A stretch of 64,000 nt of DNA. It comes from Sphingobium sp. Its GTDB lineage: Bacteria > Pseudomonadota > Alphaproteobacteria > Sphingomonadales > Sphingomonadaceae. The stretch covers positions 114,270 to 178,269 of the forward strand of contig QFQF01000012.1 of assembly GCA_003248935.1 (NCBI GenBank). The letters run 5' to 3'. Under the pieces are notes generated by a model. The model saw only the letters and a program-made list of their open reading frames with translations. It was not told the DNA's origin and ran no database searches. A program made the position numbers and the translations under genes. Positions 36,713 through 45,000 of the stretch are shown piece by piece (positions within the stretch are counted from its first letter, which is position 1; each line of letters begins with the position of its first letter).

Positions 36713-36767
36713 TCAAGTCGCCTCCGCGCCCGTAAGCGGCCAAGCGAACAGGAATTGAGCGCACCCC

Positions 36768-38768
36768 ATGACCCAGATGCTGAAGATCACCTTGCCCGAC
36801 GGTTCCGTGCGAGAGGTCGCGCCCGGCACTACCCCGGCGGACATCGCGGCGGCGATCGGGCCCGGCCTTGCCAAGGCGGCGATCGCCGCGCGGGTCGACG
36901 GGGAACTGCGCGACATCATGCGGCCGCTGGAGGGCGACGCGCAACTCGCCCTGGTGACCGCGAAGGACGAGGCCGACGCGCTGGAGCTTGCCCGGCACGA
37001 CTATGCCCACGTCCTGGCGGAGGCGGTACAGGCGCTGTTCCCCGGCACGCAGATCACCTTTGGCCCGGCGACCGACGACGGTTTCTATTACGACTTCGCG
37101 CCGCCCGCCGAGCATGGCCCGTTCACCGACGAGGAACTGCCCGCGATCGAGGAGGCGATGCGGAAGATCATCGCCGCCGACAAGCCGCTGCGCCGGGAGG
37201 TTATCGAACGCGACGCGCTGATCGCGCAGTGGCAGGCCGCCGGTGAAACGTTCAAGGCACAGTGGGCCGCCGAACTGCCGCAGGGCGAGGAACTCACGGT
37301 CTACCATTCGGGAGACGGCTGGTACGACATGTGCCGCGGCCCGCATCTGGCCTCGACCGGCAAGCTCGATCCACAGGCGTTCAAGCTGACGCGCGTGTCG
37401 GGCGCCTACTGGCGCGGCGACCAGAAGAACGCGATGCTCTCCCGCATCTACGGCACGGGCTGGCTGAACAGGAAGCAGCTCGACGCCCACCTCCATCGCC
37501 TCGAGGAAGCGGCCAAGCGCGACCATCGCAAGATCGGTCAGGAAATGGACCTGTTCCACCTCCAGTCCGAAGCGCAGGGCAGCGTCTTCTGGCACCCGAA
37601 GGGCTATGTGATCTGGCGCGCTCTGGAGGCCTATATGCGCCGCCGCCTGGACGCCGCGGGCTATGAGGAAGTGAAGACGCCGCAGTTGATGGACGCCCGC
37701 CAGTGGGAGCAGTCCGGCCACTGGGGCAAGTATCGCGAGAACATGTTCGTCGTCCCCGACGCGGTCCCCAATACCGAGGACGAGGGCGCGGTGGTCGCCG
37801 CCGACGCGGACCTGATGGCGCTGAAGCCGATGAACTGCCCCGCGCACGTCCTGATCTTCCGCCAGGGGATCAAGAGCTATCGCGATCTGCCCCTGCGCCT
37901 CGCGGAATTCGGCTGCTGCCACCGCAACGAGGCGCACGGCGCGCTTCACGGCATCATGCGCGTGCGCCAGTTCACGCAGGACGACGCCCATATCTTCGTG
38001 CGCGCCGACCAGCTGGTCGACGAGGTCAAGGCCTTCTGCGACCTGCTCGACGTGATCTACAAGGATCTGGGCTTCGAAAGCTATGCGATCAAGCTCGCGC
38101 TGCGCCCGGAGAAGCGCTTCGGCTCCGAAGAGATGTGGGACTGGGCCGAGCAGTCGCTGCGCGACGCCGTTGCAGAGGCGGGCCGTGCGACGGCTGACTA
38201 CGGCTGGGAGGAGCTGCCGGGCGAAGGCGCCTTCTACGCGCCGAAGCTGGAATTCCACCTGACCGACGCGATCGGGCGGACGTGGCAGTGCGGCACGCTC
38301 CAGACCGACACGGTGCTGCCCGAGCGGCTCGACGCCAGCTATGTCGGCGAGGATGGCGAACGGCACCGGCCGATCATGCTTCACCGCGCGATCCTGGGGA
38401 CGTTCGAGCGCTTCATCGGTATCCTGATCGAGCATCACGCCGGGCGCTTCCCGCTGTGGCTGGCACCGGTGCAGGCGGTGGTGGCGACGATCGTGTCGGA
38501 CGCGAACGACTATGCCGGGAAGGTGGTCGAAACGCTGCGCGCGGCGGGCATCCGCGCCGAGGTGGACGCGCGCAACGAGAAGATCAACTACAAGGTGCGC
38601 GAGCATTCGCTGGCGAAGGTTCCCAACCTGCTGGTCGTGGGCAAGCGCGAGGCCGAGGAAGGCACGATCGCCCTGCGCGTGCTGGGCAGCGACGGCCAGA
38701 CGATCCTGCCGCTGGACGAAGCGGTCGCGCGACTGAGGCAGGAAGCGCTGGCGCCGGACCTGCGGTAA
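36768..38768 (+). CDS. thrS: Threonyl-tRNA synthetase
   Basis: 666 residues. The TGS domain (1-65, ITLPDGSVREVAPGTTPADIA) is followed by the editing domain with HDYAHVLAEAVQALFPG and the zinc-type motif, then the class II catalytic core: motif 2 around CCHRNEAHGALHGIMRVRQFTQDDAHIF and motif 3 around HRAILGTFERFIGILIEH, zinc ligand Cys in MNCPAHVLIF. The anticodon-binding domain ends the protein. It charges tRNA-Thr and hydrolyses Ser-tRNA-Thr. The gene follows a threonine-rich leader ORF and is followed by infC, the same order as E. coli thrS-infC. Confidence 0.98.
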   Translation: MTQMLKITLPDGSVREVAPGTTPADIAAAIGPGLAKAAIAARVDGELRDIMRPLEGDAQLALVTAKDEADALELARHDYAHVLAEAVQALFPGTQITFGPATDDGFYYDFAPPAEHGPFTDEELPAIEEAMRKIIAADKPLRREVIERDALIAQWQAAGETFKAQWAAELPQGEELTVYHSGDGWYDMCRGPHLASTGKLDPQAFKLTRVSGAYWRGDQKNAMLSRIYGTGWLNRKQLDAHLHRLEEAAKRDHRKIGQEMDLFHLQSEAQGSVFWHPKGYVIWRALEAYMRRRLDAAGYEEVKTPQLMDARQWEQSGHWGKYRENMFVVPDAVPNTEDEGAVVAADADLMALKPMNCPAHVLIFRQGIKSYRDLPLRLAEFGCCHRNEAHGALHGIMRVRQFTQDDAHIFVRADQLVDEVKAFCDLLDVIYKDLGFESYAIKLALRPEKRFGSEEMWDWAEQSLRDAVAEAGRATADYGWEELPGEGAFYAPKLEFHLTDAIGRTWQCGTLQTDTVLPERLDASYVGEDGERHRPIMLHRAILGTFERFIGILIEHHAGRFPLWLAPVQAVVATIVSDANDYAGKVVETLRAAGIRAEVDARNEKINYKVREHSLAKVPNLLVVGKREAEEGTIALRVLGSDGQTILPLDEAVARLRQEALAPDLR

Positions 38769-38823
38769 GGGGTGGCGGCCGGTTTGGCCGCTTGGAAGCG
38801 ACCTTTTCCGGCCGAGTTAACCC

Positions 38824-38852
38824 TTGCAAATCCATCGCTTCGCCACGATATG
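38824..38852 (+). promoter_or_regulatory. Candidate infC promoter
   Basis: TTGCAA and GATATG separated by exactly 17 bp, 56 bp after the thrS stop. It would start transcription near 38859, leaving a leader of about 120 bases before infC. The -10 matches the consensus weakly. Confidence 0.35.
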
Positions 38853-38873
38853 CGGTGAGGCATGAATGCCACA

Positions 38874-38910
38874 GGGTGCGAGTCCTTCGTGTTGCGAGGG
38901 ACCCGCGCCC
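38874..38910 (+). terminator. Terminator-like hairpin in the thrS-infC gap
   Basis: GGGTGCGAGTCC (38874-38885) can pair with GGGACCCGCGCCC (38898-38910), a long GC stem with minor defects, followed by CTTTTC. It may end thrS transcription or act as an attenuator-like structure in the infC leader. Confidence 0.5.
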
Positions 38911-38980
38911 CTTTTCGGCTTATTTGAAATCGAGTATTAACAATCGCAAAAGCACGTCAACGACGACAGGAGATACCGCT

Positions 38981-39526
38981 ATACGTCCCCCGATGATGCG
39001 CCGCCCAATGGCGCCGATGCCGAAATCCGGCCCTCGCTACAATGAATTCATCACCGTGCCCAAGGTGCGGGTGATCGATGAGGAAGGCGAGAATCTGGGC
39101 GTGATGTTTACGCAGGAAGCTATCGAGCAGGCCGCCGAAGTGGGCCTGGATTTGGTCGAGGTTTCCCCCACCGCCGATCCGCCGGTCTGCAAGTTCCTCG
39201 ACGTCGGCAAGTTCAAGTACGAGGCGCAGAAGAAGGCGAACATCGCCCGCAAGACCCAGAAGACGCAGGAACTCAAAGAGATCAAGATGCGTCCGAACAT
39301 CGACGATCATGACTATGATACGAAGATGAAGAAGGTCCACGCGTTTATCGAGGAAGGCGACAAGGTGAAGATCACCCTGCGCTTCCGCGGCCGCGAACTG
39401 TCGCACCAGCAACTCGGCATGCAACTGCTCCAGCGCGTTGCGGAGAATGTGGCGGAGACCGCGAAAGTCGAGGCGTATCCCCGGATGGAAGGCCGCCAGA
39501 TGCTGATGGTGCTGGCGCCCAAATAA
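38981..39526 (+). CDS. infC: Translation initiation factor IF-3
   Basis: 181 residues if started at ATA (38981). The IF-3 N-domain begins PRYNEFITVPKVRVIDEEGENLG, the linker is Lys-rich (KANIARKTQKTQELKEIKMRPNIDDHD), and the C-domain ends RMEGRQMLMVLAPK. IF-3 binds the 30S subunit and rejects non-canonical start codons. The Shine-Dalgarno sequence ACAGGAG (ending 38972) sits 8 bp before ATA, whereas the first ATG (38993) is 20 bp away. infC commonly starts with AUU/AUA-type codons as part of autoregulation, so ATA is favoured; the next in-frame ATG would give 177 residues. rpmI and rplT do not follow. Confidence 0.95.
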   Translation: MRPPMMRRPMAPMPKSGPRYNEFITVPKVRVIDEEGENLGVMFTQEAIEQAAEVGLDLVEVSPTADPPVCKFLDVGKFKYEAQKKANIARKTQKTQELKEIKMRPNIDDHDYDTKMKKVHAFIEEGDKVKITLRFRGRELSHQQLGMQLLQRVAENVAETAKVEAYPRMEGRQMLMVLAPK

Positions 39527-39555
39527 GCGCCGCGCCGCAGTCGCCAAGAACATGG

Positions 39556-39587
39556 AAACGGGGTCCGGTGACGGGCCCCGTTTTTTT
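39556..39587 (+). terminator. Intrinsic terminator after infC
   Basis: AAACGGGGtcc / gggCCCCGTTT stem with a 6-nt loop, followed by a run of T ending at 39587. This is the clearest rho-independent terminator in the window and separates infC from the porin gene. Confidence 0.93.
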
Positions 39588-39722
39588 GCTGCGGTCGCTG
39601 TCTTTGTTGCCGCATCGTGAATTGACAACGGGCCGCGCCGCTGGCTTAGCGGGGCAACCGGGGGCGGCGATCCCCCCATCAGGCACCCGCCCAAGAATCG
39701 CGTCTTTACGGAAGGACGCGTC

Positions 39723-41108
39723 GTGCCTGTTCGATTTCTCTCCCTGCGGCTCCTCCGCCCGCCGTTCCTGTGCCCATCGTTCCTGTTCCTGTGCCTTCCC
39801 GGCATTGCCCATGCGCAGAACGGCGTGCGGGACGATACCGGTGGCTTCCATCTGAGCGGAAGCGTGCGCGTACGGCAGGAGGCGATCCGGGGACAGGCCC
39901 GTGCCGGATACGACAGCAACGACGCCCTCACCAACATCCGCACCCAGTTGAAGGCGAGCTACGACACGCCTGCTGTGAGCATCGGCGCGGAACTGTACGA
40001 CAGCCGCGCCTATGGCGCCGACGCCGGCACGCCGCTCAGCACGAACGAGGTCAACGCCCTGGAGGTGGTGCAGGCCTATGTCGCGGTGAAGGCACGCGAT
40101 GCGTTCGGGACCGGCACCGCGCTGACGCTGACGGCCGGGCGGATGATGCTGAACCTCGGGTCCCGGCGGCTGGTGGCGGCGGACGACTATCGCAACACCA
40201 CCAACGGCTATACCGGCCTGCGCGCCGACCTGACGGCGGGCGGGGGCTTGAGCGCGACGATCATCTACACCCTGCCCCAGACCCGCAGGCCCGACGACGC
40301 ACAGGCATTGCGCGACAATGCCGTGAAGGTGGACAGGGAAAGCTTCGATCTCGTCCTGTGGGGCGGCGTGGTGAGCCAGACGCACGCGGTCGGCCCTGTG
40401 ATGGCGGAACTGTCCTACTTCCACCTGGGGGAACGCGACGCGCCCGCGCAGCCGACCCGCGATCGTTCGCTCGACACCTTCGGCGCGCGCCTGATCGCGG
40501 AGCCGGAAACCGGCCATGTCGATTATGAGGTGGAGGCGCTGTACCAGACCGGCCGGATCAGCCGGTCGCTGGCGCCGGATGCCGCCACGCAGGCGGTCAG
40601 CGCCACCTTCGTCCACGCCGATATCGGTTACAGCTTCGCCGGGCCCTGGGAACCCCGCCTGTCGGCGGAATTCGACCGGGCGAGCGGCGACCGGAACGGC
40701 GGACGATACGGCCGTTTCGACACGCTGTTCGGCATGCGGCGGGCGGATCTGGCACCGTCGGGCATCTACAACGCGATCGGACGCGCGAACATCGCAACGG
40801 CGGGCGCACGGATAGAGGCCACCCCCGGCAAGCGGATCGACTGGTTCGCGGTGTACCGGGGCATGTGGCTGGCGTCCGACACCGACGCCTTCTCCACCAC
40901 AGGGGTCCGTGACGCCAGCGGCCGCTCGGGCAGCTTTGCGGGGCACCAGATCGAGGGGCGCATCCGATACTGGCTGATCCCCCGGACGCTGCGGCTGGAA
41001 TTCGACGGCGCGCTGCTGATGAAGGGCCGGTTCCTGCGCGACGCGCCGAACGCGCCGCCGGTGCGCACCACCCGCTACACCTCGTTCAACCTGACCGCGA
41101 GCTTCTGA
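39723..41108 (+). CDS. Alginate-export-type outer-membrane porin
   Basis: 461 residues from a GTG start. A signal peptide (about 1-36) ends IAHA-QN. The rest is made of alternating beta segments with many Gly, Tyr and Arg and terminates RYTSFNLTASF, with a C-terminal Phe typical of outer-membrane beta-barrels. Segments such as SGSVRVRQEAIRGQ, RMMLNLGSRRLVAADDYRNT and LVLWGGVVSQ match the alginate export (AlgE-like) family. In sphingomonads this family is broadly a substrate-specific or general porin, so alginate transport should not be assumed. It stands alone after the infC terminator and is convergent with msrA. Confidence 0.88.
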   Translation: MPVRFLSLRLLRPPFLCPSFLFLCLPGIAHAQNGVRDDTGGFHLSGSVRVRQEAIRGQARAGYDSNDALTNIRTQLKASYDTPAVSIGAELYDSRAYGADAGTPLSTNEVNALEVVQAYVAVKARDAFGTGTALTLTAGRMMLNLGSRRLVAADDYRNTTNGYTGLRADLTAGGGLSATIIYTLPQTRRPDDAQALRDNAVKVDRESFDLVLWGGVVSQTHAVGPVMAELSYFHLGERDAPAQPTRDRSLDTFGARLIAEPETGHVDYEVEALYQTGRISRSLAPDAATQAVSATFVHADIGYSFAGPWEPRLSAEFDRASGDRNGGRYGRFDTLFGMRRADLAPSGIYNAIGRANIATAGARIEATPGKRIDWFAVYRGMWLASDTDAFSTTGVRDASGRSGSFAGHQIEGRIRYWLIPRTLRLEFDGALLMKGRFLRDAPNAPPVRTTRYTSFNLTASF

Positions 41109-41112
41109 CCCC

Positions 41113-41826
41113 TCAGGCCGAGAAGGCGGAGGTGTAGCTGGCCGGAAACAGCTTTTTCAGCGCGGCGACCTTCGGGCGGTCCCAGCGCAGGATATAGGGG
41201 TGGACCGGGTTCTTCCGCATGAAGTCCTGATGATCGGCCGCCGCGTCCTGAAAACCGGTGAACCGCTCGATCCGTGTGACGATCGGCCCCTGCCACAGGC
41301 CGGACTTGCCGAGCTGGGCGAGATAGGCGCGGGCCGCCTTGTCCTGTTCCGCGTTCAGCGGGAACAGGGCACTGCGATACTGGGTGCCGTGGTCCGGCCC
41401 CTGATAGTCGAGGGTCGTCGGATCGGCGACCACCGAAAAGAAGATGCGCAGCAGCGTGCCGTAGCTGACCTGCGCGGGATCATAGGTGACGCGCACCGCC
41501 TCCGCATAGCCGGTGTCGCCCTCGCTCACCCGCTCATAGTCGACCTTCATGTCGCGCGGACCACCGGCAAATCCGGATATGGCGAGGCGCACGCCCCTCA
41601 CATGGGAGAAGACGCCCTCCACGCCCCAATAGCATCCGCCGGCGAATACCGCCGTTTCCAGCTTTCGGGTGGGGGCAGCATCGAGCGCGGCGACCGGCGC
41701 CAGCACCACGCTTTCCGCGCGCGCCGTGGAAATGGGCGCAACCACGGCAGCGATCAGGAGGATCGGGGACATCACGGCAAGCGCCGTCGTCCGCAGAATG
41801 CCGGACGGGATCATCCGGCGGGCCAT
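41113..41826 (-). CDS. msrA: Exported peptide-methionine (S)-S-oxide reductase MsrA
   Basis: 237 residues from the ATG at 41826 with GAGG just upstream. A hydrophobic signal (about 10-36, ending ARA-ES) suggests periplasmic location. The catalytic motif is GGCYWGVEG with Cys65, a Tyr variant of the usual GCFWG. No other cysteine is visible in the mature protein, so it is a one-Cys MsrA that must be regenerated by an external thiol. The body ends with NPVHPYILRWDRPKV. It follows a small membrane-protein gene by 4 bp and complements the exported MsrB in the window. Confidence 0.93.
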   Translation of the reverse strand: MARRMIPSGILRTTALAVMSPILLIAAVVAPISTARAESVVLAPVAALDAAPTRKLETAVFAGGCYWGVEGVFSHVRGVRLAISGFAGGPRDMKVDYERVSEGDTGYAEAVRVTYDPAQVSYGTLLRIFFSVVADPTTLDYQGPDHGTQYRSALFPLNAEQDKAARAYLAQLGKSGLWQGPIVTRIERFTGFQDAAADHQDFMRKNPVHPYILRWDRPKVAALKKLFPASYTSAFSA

Positions 41827-41830
41827 CGCC

Positions 41831-41995
41831 TCAGCGGGCCCCGTGACCGGCGGAGGCGGCCGTAACCGCCTGTACCGGGGCATGGCCGACCGCGCTGTGG
41901 GCACTGGCCGGGTGGAACACCAGGATCGCGACCGTGCCAATGACGAACCCGCCCATGAACTTGCGGAACACGTCCGATGTCAGGAATGCGACCAT
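41831..41995 (-). CDS. Small single-pass membrane protein upstream of msrA
   Basis: 54 residues. The ATG at 41995 is preceded by GGAAAGG with good spacing; the open frame upstream is not supported. The protein has a short N-terminal basic part (RKFMGG), one hydrophobic helix (about 11-27, FMGGFVIGTVAILVF), and an Ala/His-rich tail (SAHSAVGHAPVQAVTAASAGH) with four histidines in the mature region. It ends 4 bp before msrA, so the two are surely co-transcribed. Its function is unknown; histidine richness could indicate metal binding. Confidence 0.75.
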   Translation of the reverse strand: MVAFLTSDVFRKFMGGFVIGTVAILVFHPASAHSAVGHAPVQAVTAASAGHGAR

Positions 41996-42106
41996 GCGCT
42001 GCCTTTCCGTACTCACTTCATATTCAGACGCCGGCGATTCGCCGGGCGCCGTCTGCTTTTGGTCCGATCGCCTTGCCCCCTGGTGAACGGAGCCCACAAA
42101 GGAAAG

Positions 42107-42134
42107 AACGGGGCGACAAACCCGGTGCCCCGTT
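42107..42134 (-). terminator. Hairpin upstream of the small ORF/msrA operon
   Basis: A perfect 8-bp stem AACGGGGC / GCCCCGTT with a 12-nt loop; on the minus strand it is followed by CTTTCCTTTG. It sits in the 351 bp between aatA and the small ORF, in which no gene was seen. Confidence 0.45.
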
Positions 42135-42213
42135 CGACGAACGCCGCACTCCAGTTGCGTAATGCAACGGGCATATGCGCGCTGCACCCCGGCCAATCAA
42201 GAGGGAACGGCAA

Positions 42214-42231
42214 GAAAAAGCCTGCTTTTTC
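42214..42231. terminator. AT-flanked palindrome downstream of aatA
   Basis: GAAAAAGC-ct-GCTTTTTC, a perfect inverted repeat with A and T tracts in the arms, able to act as a bidirectional terminator for aatA transcripts. Confidence 0.5.
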
Positions 42232-42312
42232 GCGAAGCACACAGCAAAATGCGGGCGCGCCCGCGCCGGCCAGCGAATGGCCGGACGGAGCGGGCGGATG
42301 GAGAGGAGGGGC

Positions 42313-42339
42313 GGGAGAGGCGACCGGCGCGCCTCTCTC
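42313..42339 (-). terminator. Hairpin just after the aatA stop
   Basis: GAGAGGCG / CGCCTCTC stem (42315-42322 with 42330-42337), 8 bp downstream of the aatA stop on the minus strand. No T-run follows. Confidence 0.4.
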
Positions 42340-42346
42340 CGGCCCA

Positions 42347-43549
42347 TCACTTCAGGGCGGCGCAGGCTTCCTGAATGCGGGTGCACGCCTTCTTCAGCAC
42401 CTCTTCCGACGTCGCATAGCTGATGCGGAAGGCGGGGCTGAGGCCGAAGGCGGCGCCATGCACGGCGGCGACCTTTGCCTCGTCGAGGAAGTAGCCGATC
42501 AGCGTCTCGTCGCTGTCGATCTTCACGCCCTTGGGCGTCGTCTTGCCGATGACGCCGCTCGCGTCCGGATAGACGTAGAACGCGCCCTCGGGCACCGGGC
42601 AGGACAGGCCCGGCGCGTCGTTCAGCATCGCGACCACCATGTCACGGCGCTTCTTGAACGCGGCGTTGCGCTCCTCCAGGAAATCCTGGTCGCCGGTCAG
42701 CGCGGCGGTGGCCGCCGCCTGGCTGATCGAGCAGGGGTTGGAGGTCGACTGCGACTGGAGCTTCGCCATCGCCTTGATGATCCACTGCGGACCGCCCGCG
42801 AAACCGATGCGCCAGCCGGTCATCGAGAACGCCTTCGAGCAGCCGTTGACGGTCAGCGTGCGCTCATAGAGGTCCGGGCACACCTGCGCGATGGTGGCGA
42901 ACGGCGTCGGCGCGTACCAGACATGCTCGTACATGTCGTCGGTCATGATCAGGACATGCGGGTGGCGGCGCAGCACCTCTCCCAGTTCCTTCAGTTCCTC
43001 GGCCGAATAGGCGGCGCCGGACGGGTTCGACGGCGAGTTCAGCATCACCCATTTGGTGCGCGGCGTGATCGCCCGGTCAAGCTGTCCAGCCGTGATCTTG
43101 TAGCCCTGGCTGGCCGGCCCCTCGATGAACACCGGCGTGCCGCCCGCGAAGTTCACGATGTCGGGATAGCTGACCCAGTAGGGCGCCGGGATGATGACCT
43201 CGTCGCCCGCGTCGACCGTGGCGACCAGCGCGTTGAACAAGGTATGCTTGCCGCCCGAGTTCACGCTGATCTGCGCGCGCTCGTAGACAAGGCCGTTGTC
43301 CCGCTTGAACTTCAGCGCCACCGCGTCCTTCAGCGCGGCGGTGCCGTCGACATCGGTATATTTGGTCTGCCCCGCGCGGATCGCGGCGATGCCTGCCTCC
43401 TTCACGAAGTCTGGCGTGTCGAAGTCCGGCTCACCCGCCGACAGGCCGATCACATCGACGCCAGCGGCTTTCAGCGCGGTGACGCGCGCGCTCATGGCGA
43501 GGGTGGCGCTGGGCTGGATACGGCCAAGGGCGGCGGACGTCTTCGTCAT
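42347..43549 (-). CDS. aatA: Aspartate/aromatic aminotransferase, class I/II
   Basis: 400 residues. It is a fold-type I PLP enzyme with SAGEPDFDTPDFVKEA near the N-terminus, NSPSNPSGAAYS, TDDMYEHVWY, and the PLP Lys in NGCSKAFSMTGWRIGFAGGP. The conserved Arg that binds the substrate carboxylate is in SPAFRISYATSEEVL. This is the alphaproteobacterial aspartate aminotransferase Ib type. It moves the amino group from aspartate to 2-oxoglutarate. It may also use prephenate in some relatives. It is a single gene with hairpins downstream. Confidence 0.95.
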   Translation of the reverse strand: MTKTSAALGRIQPSATLAMSARVTALKAAGVDVIGLSAGEPDFDTPDFVKEAGIAAIRAGQTKYTDVDGTAALKDAVALKFKRDNGLVYERAQISVNSGGKHTLFNALVATVDAGDEVIIPAPYWVSYPDIVNFAGGTPVFIEGPASQGYKITAGQLDRAITPRTKWVMLNSPSNPSGAAYSAEELKELGEVLRRHPHVLIMTDDMYEHVWYAPTPFATIAQVCPDLYERTLTVNGCSKAFSMTGWRIGFAGGPQWIIKAMAKLQSQSTSNPCSISQAAATAALTGDQDFLEERNAAFKKRRDMVVAMLNDAPGLSCPVPEGAFYVYPDASGVIGKTTPKGVKIDSDETLIGYFLDEAKVAAVHGAAFGLSPAFRISYATSEEVLKKACTRIQEACAALK

Positions 43550-43728
43550 CGGCGTTTCTCTTTACGGAAAGGTCTAAAGAACGGGTGCCCTTACGGACGC
43601 GCGGTTCCATAGAGCGCAAAGACGCGGGGGGCAACCGGCGGCAGGAGGGGGCATCGCTCTTTATGACTGCCCCGGTGCGATGGGAGCGAGTCAGCACCTC
43701 CCGCCGCCTGCCTGCGGCAAGACCACGA

Positions 43729-44796
43729 TCAGGAAATGAAGAAGCGGCTGAGCCCCATGTCGCGCAGGCCGCGCCGATACGCCATGGAACTCATGTCCGC
43801 CGGAATGTGCGCCTCCATCATTGGGTCCAGCGGCAGGCATTCCGGCATCTGCGATTCCACGATCGCCTTGTCCTCCTGAAACACCTGCAGGTTGAAGTCA
43901 TAAACGTCCTGCAGCGGCAGATCCTTGTCGAAGTTACGGGCTATCGGCGCAAACAACCGGGTCACTTTCGCCGATACCGGAGATGCCGCGTTCATCACTA
44001 CGAGCCGGTCAGATCCGGGAAAGTGGATTTCAAGCGTCGCGGTGAATGGCAAATGGCAGCGGAAATGCCGGAGCCATTGGAAACCGGGGACGCCGCGCCC
44101 CTCCGCCCCGATCGGATAATTACCGACAGTACTCCAATATTCGGCCTCGAATCCGTAGTCGGTCACGCGCGGCTTGTAGGCAGGCACCTCGGCATTGTTG
44201 GCGTCTCCAAACGTCTCGGTATGAACGAAGGCGAAATGGGCAACATCCAAGAACCCCTCCATCTGCCGCCCAGCAAAGCCGAATATGTCGATCCAGGGAC
44301 AGACGATCTGCTGGAAATCCGGTTCGTCCCAATGCGGCATATCAACGATGGCACCGGGCGCAGGCAACGCCCCCGGCTCTGCCGCGAGGCATGTCCAGAC
44401 AAGCCCGTAGCGCTCCACATGGGGATAGGTGCGCAAGTGCATGCGCGCGGGAATGTCCCGCGCCGGGTGGGCAGGAACATGCGTACATTTTCCCGCCGCG
44501 CCGAAGCGGAGGCCGTGATAGGCGCACACAACGCCACCGTCCGTCTGCGTACCAATGCTGAGCGGTACCCCGCGATGCGGGCAGATATCCGGCGCGACGA
44601 CAATCTGTCCATCGGCGCGATAAACGACGATCGGTTGATCGAGGAGCTTGGTGCCGACCGGCTTCTCGCCAATCTCGCGTACCAGCGCGACCGGATACCA
44701 ATGGGCTGCGAGGATCGCCCAGTCCTCCGGCGTGAACGTGCTGCCCGGGGGCGGGAGAGGCCCGGAAGAAACAGGGGTGGCGATTGCGGTGGCCAT
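43729..44796 (-). CDS. Rieske aromatic-ring-hydroxylating oxygenase
   Basis: 355 residues from the ATG at 44796, preceded by AAGGAGC. The Rieske site is CPHRGVPLS and CAYHGLRF (two Cys, two His), and the mononuclear-iron region is FLDVAHFAFVHTETFGD, as in the oxygenase component of VanA-like demethylases and phenylpropionate-type dioxygenases. It would need a reductase, which is not encoded nearby. The DNA around 43730-44900 is less GC-rich (for example 57% in 44101-44160) than neighbours, suggesting recent acquisition. It is isolated between aatA and pabC. The substrate is unknown. Confidence 0.9.
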   Translation of the reverse strand: MATAIATPVSSGPLPPPGSTFTPEDWAILAAHWYPVALVREIGEKPVGTKLLDQPIVVYRADGQIVVAPDICPHRGVPLSIGTQTDGGVVCAYHGLRFGAAGKCTHVPAHPARDIPARMHLRTYPHVERYGLVWTCLAAEPGALPAPGAIVDMPHWDEPDFQQIVCPWIDIFGFAGRQMEGFLDVAHFAFVHTETFGDANNAEVPAYKPRVTDYGFEAEYWSTVGNYPIGAEGRGVPGFQWLRHFRCHLPFTATLEIHFPGSDRLVVMNAASPVSAKVTRLFAPIARNFDKDLPLQDVYDFNLQVFQEDKAIVESQMPECLPLDPMMEAHIPADMSSMAYRRGLRDMGLSRFFIS

Positions 44797-45000
44797 GATT
44801 GCGCTCCTTGAAGAGCGCAAGCCTTTCTCCCGAAATACCCATGCGATCAAACTCAATGATGGCGACAGACGATTACGAAAATTCGAACACATCCCCGCAG
44901 CCAGGGTGAACCGGGCCATCAACCTCGACCACAATACGCCCCATGGGCGTTGGCAACCATATTCTGCTGTTTGCAGCGCGCCTCCACCGCTGACCGGTTA

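Noticed and set aside
36603..38606. Open frame of 667 codons antisense to thrS
   Set aside because: Mirror of ThrS; crosses the attenuator region without any motif.
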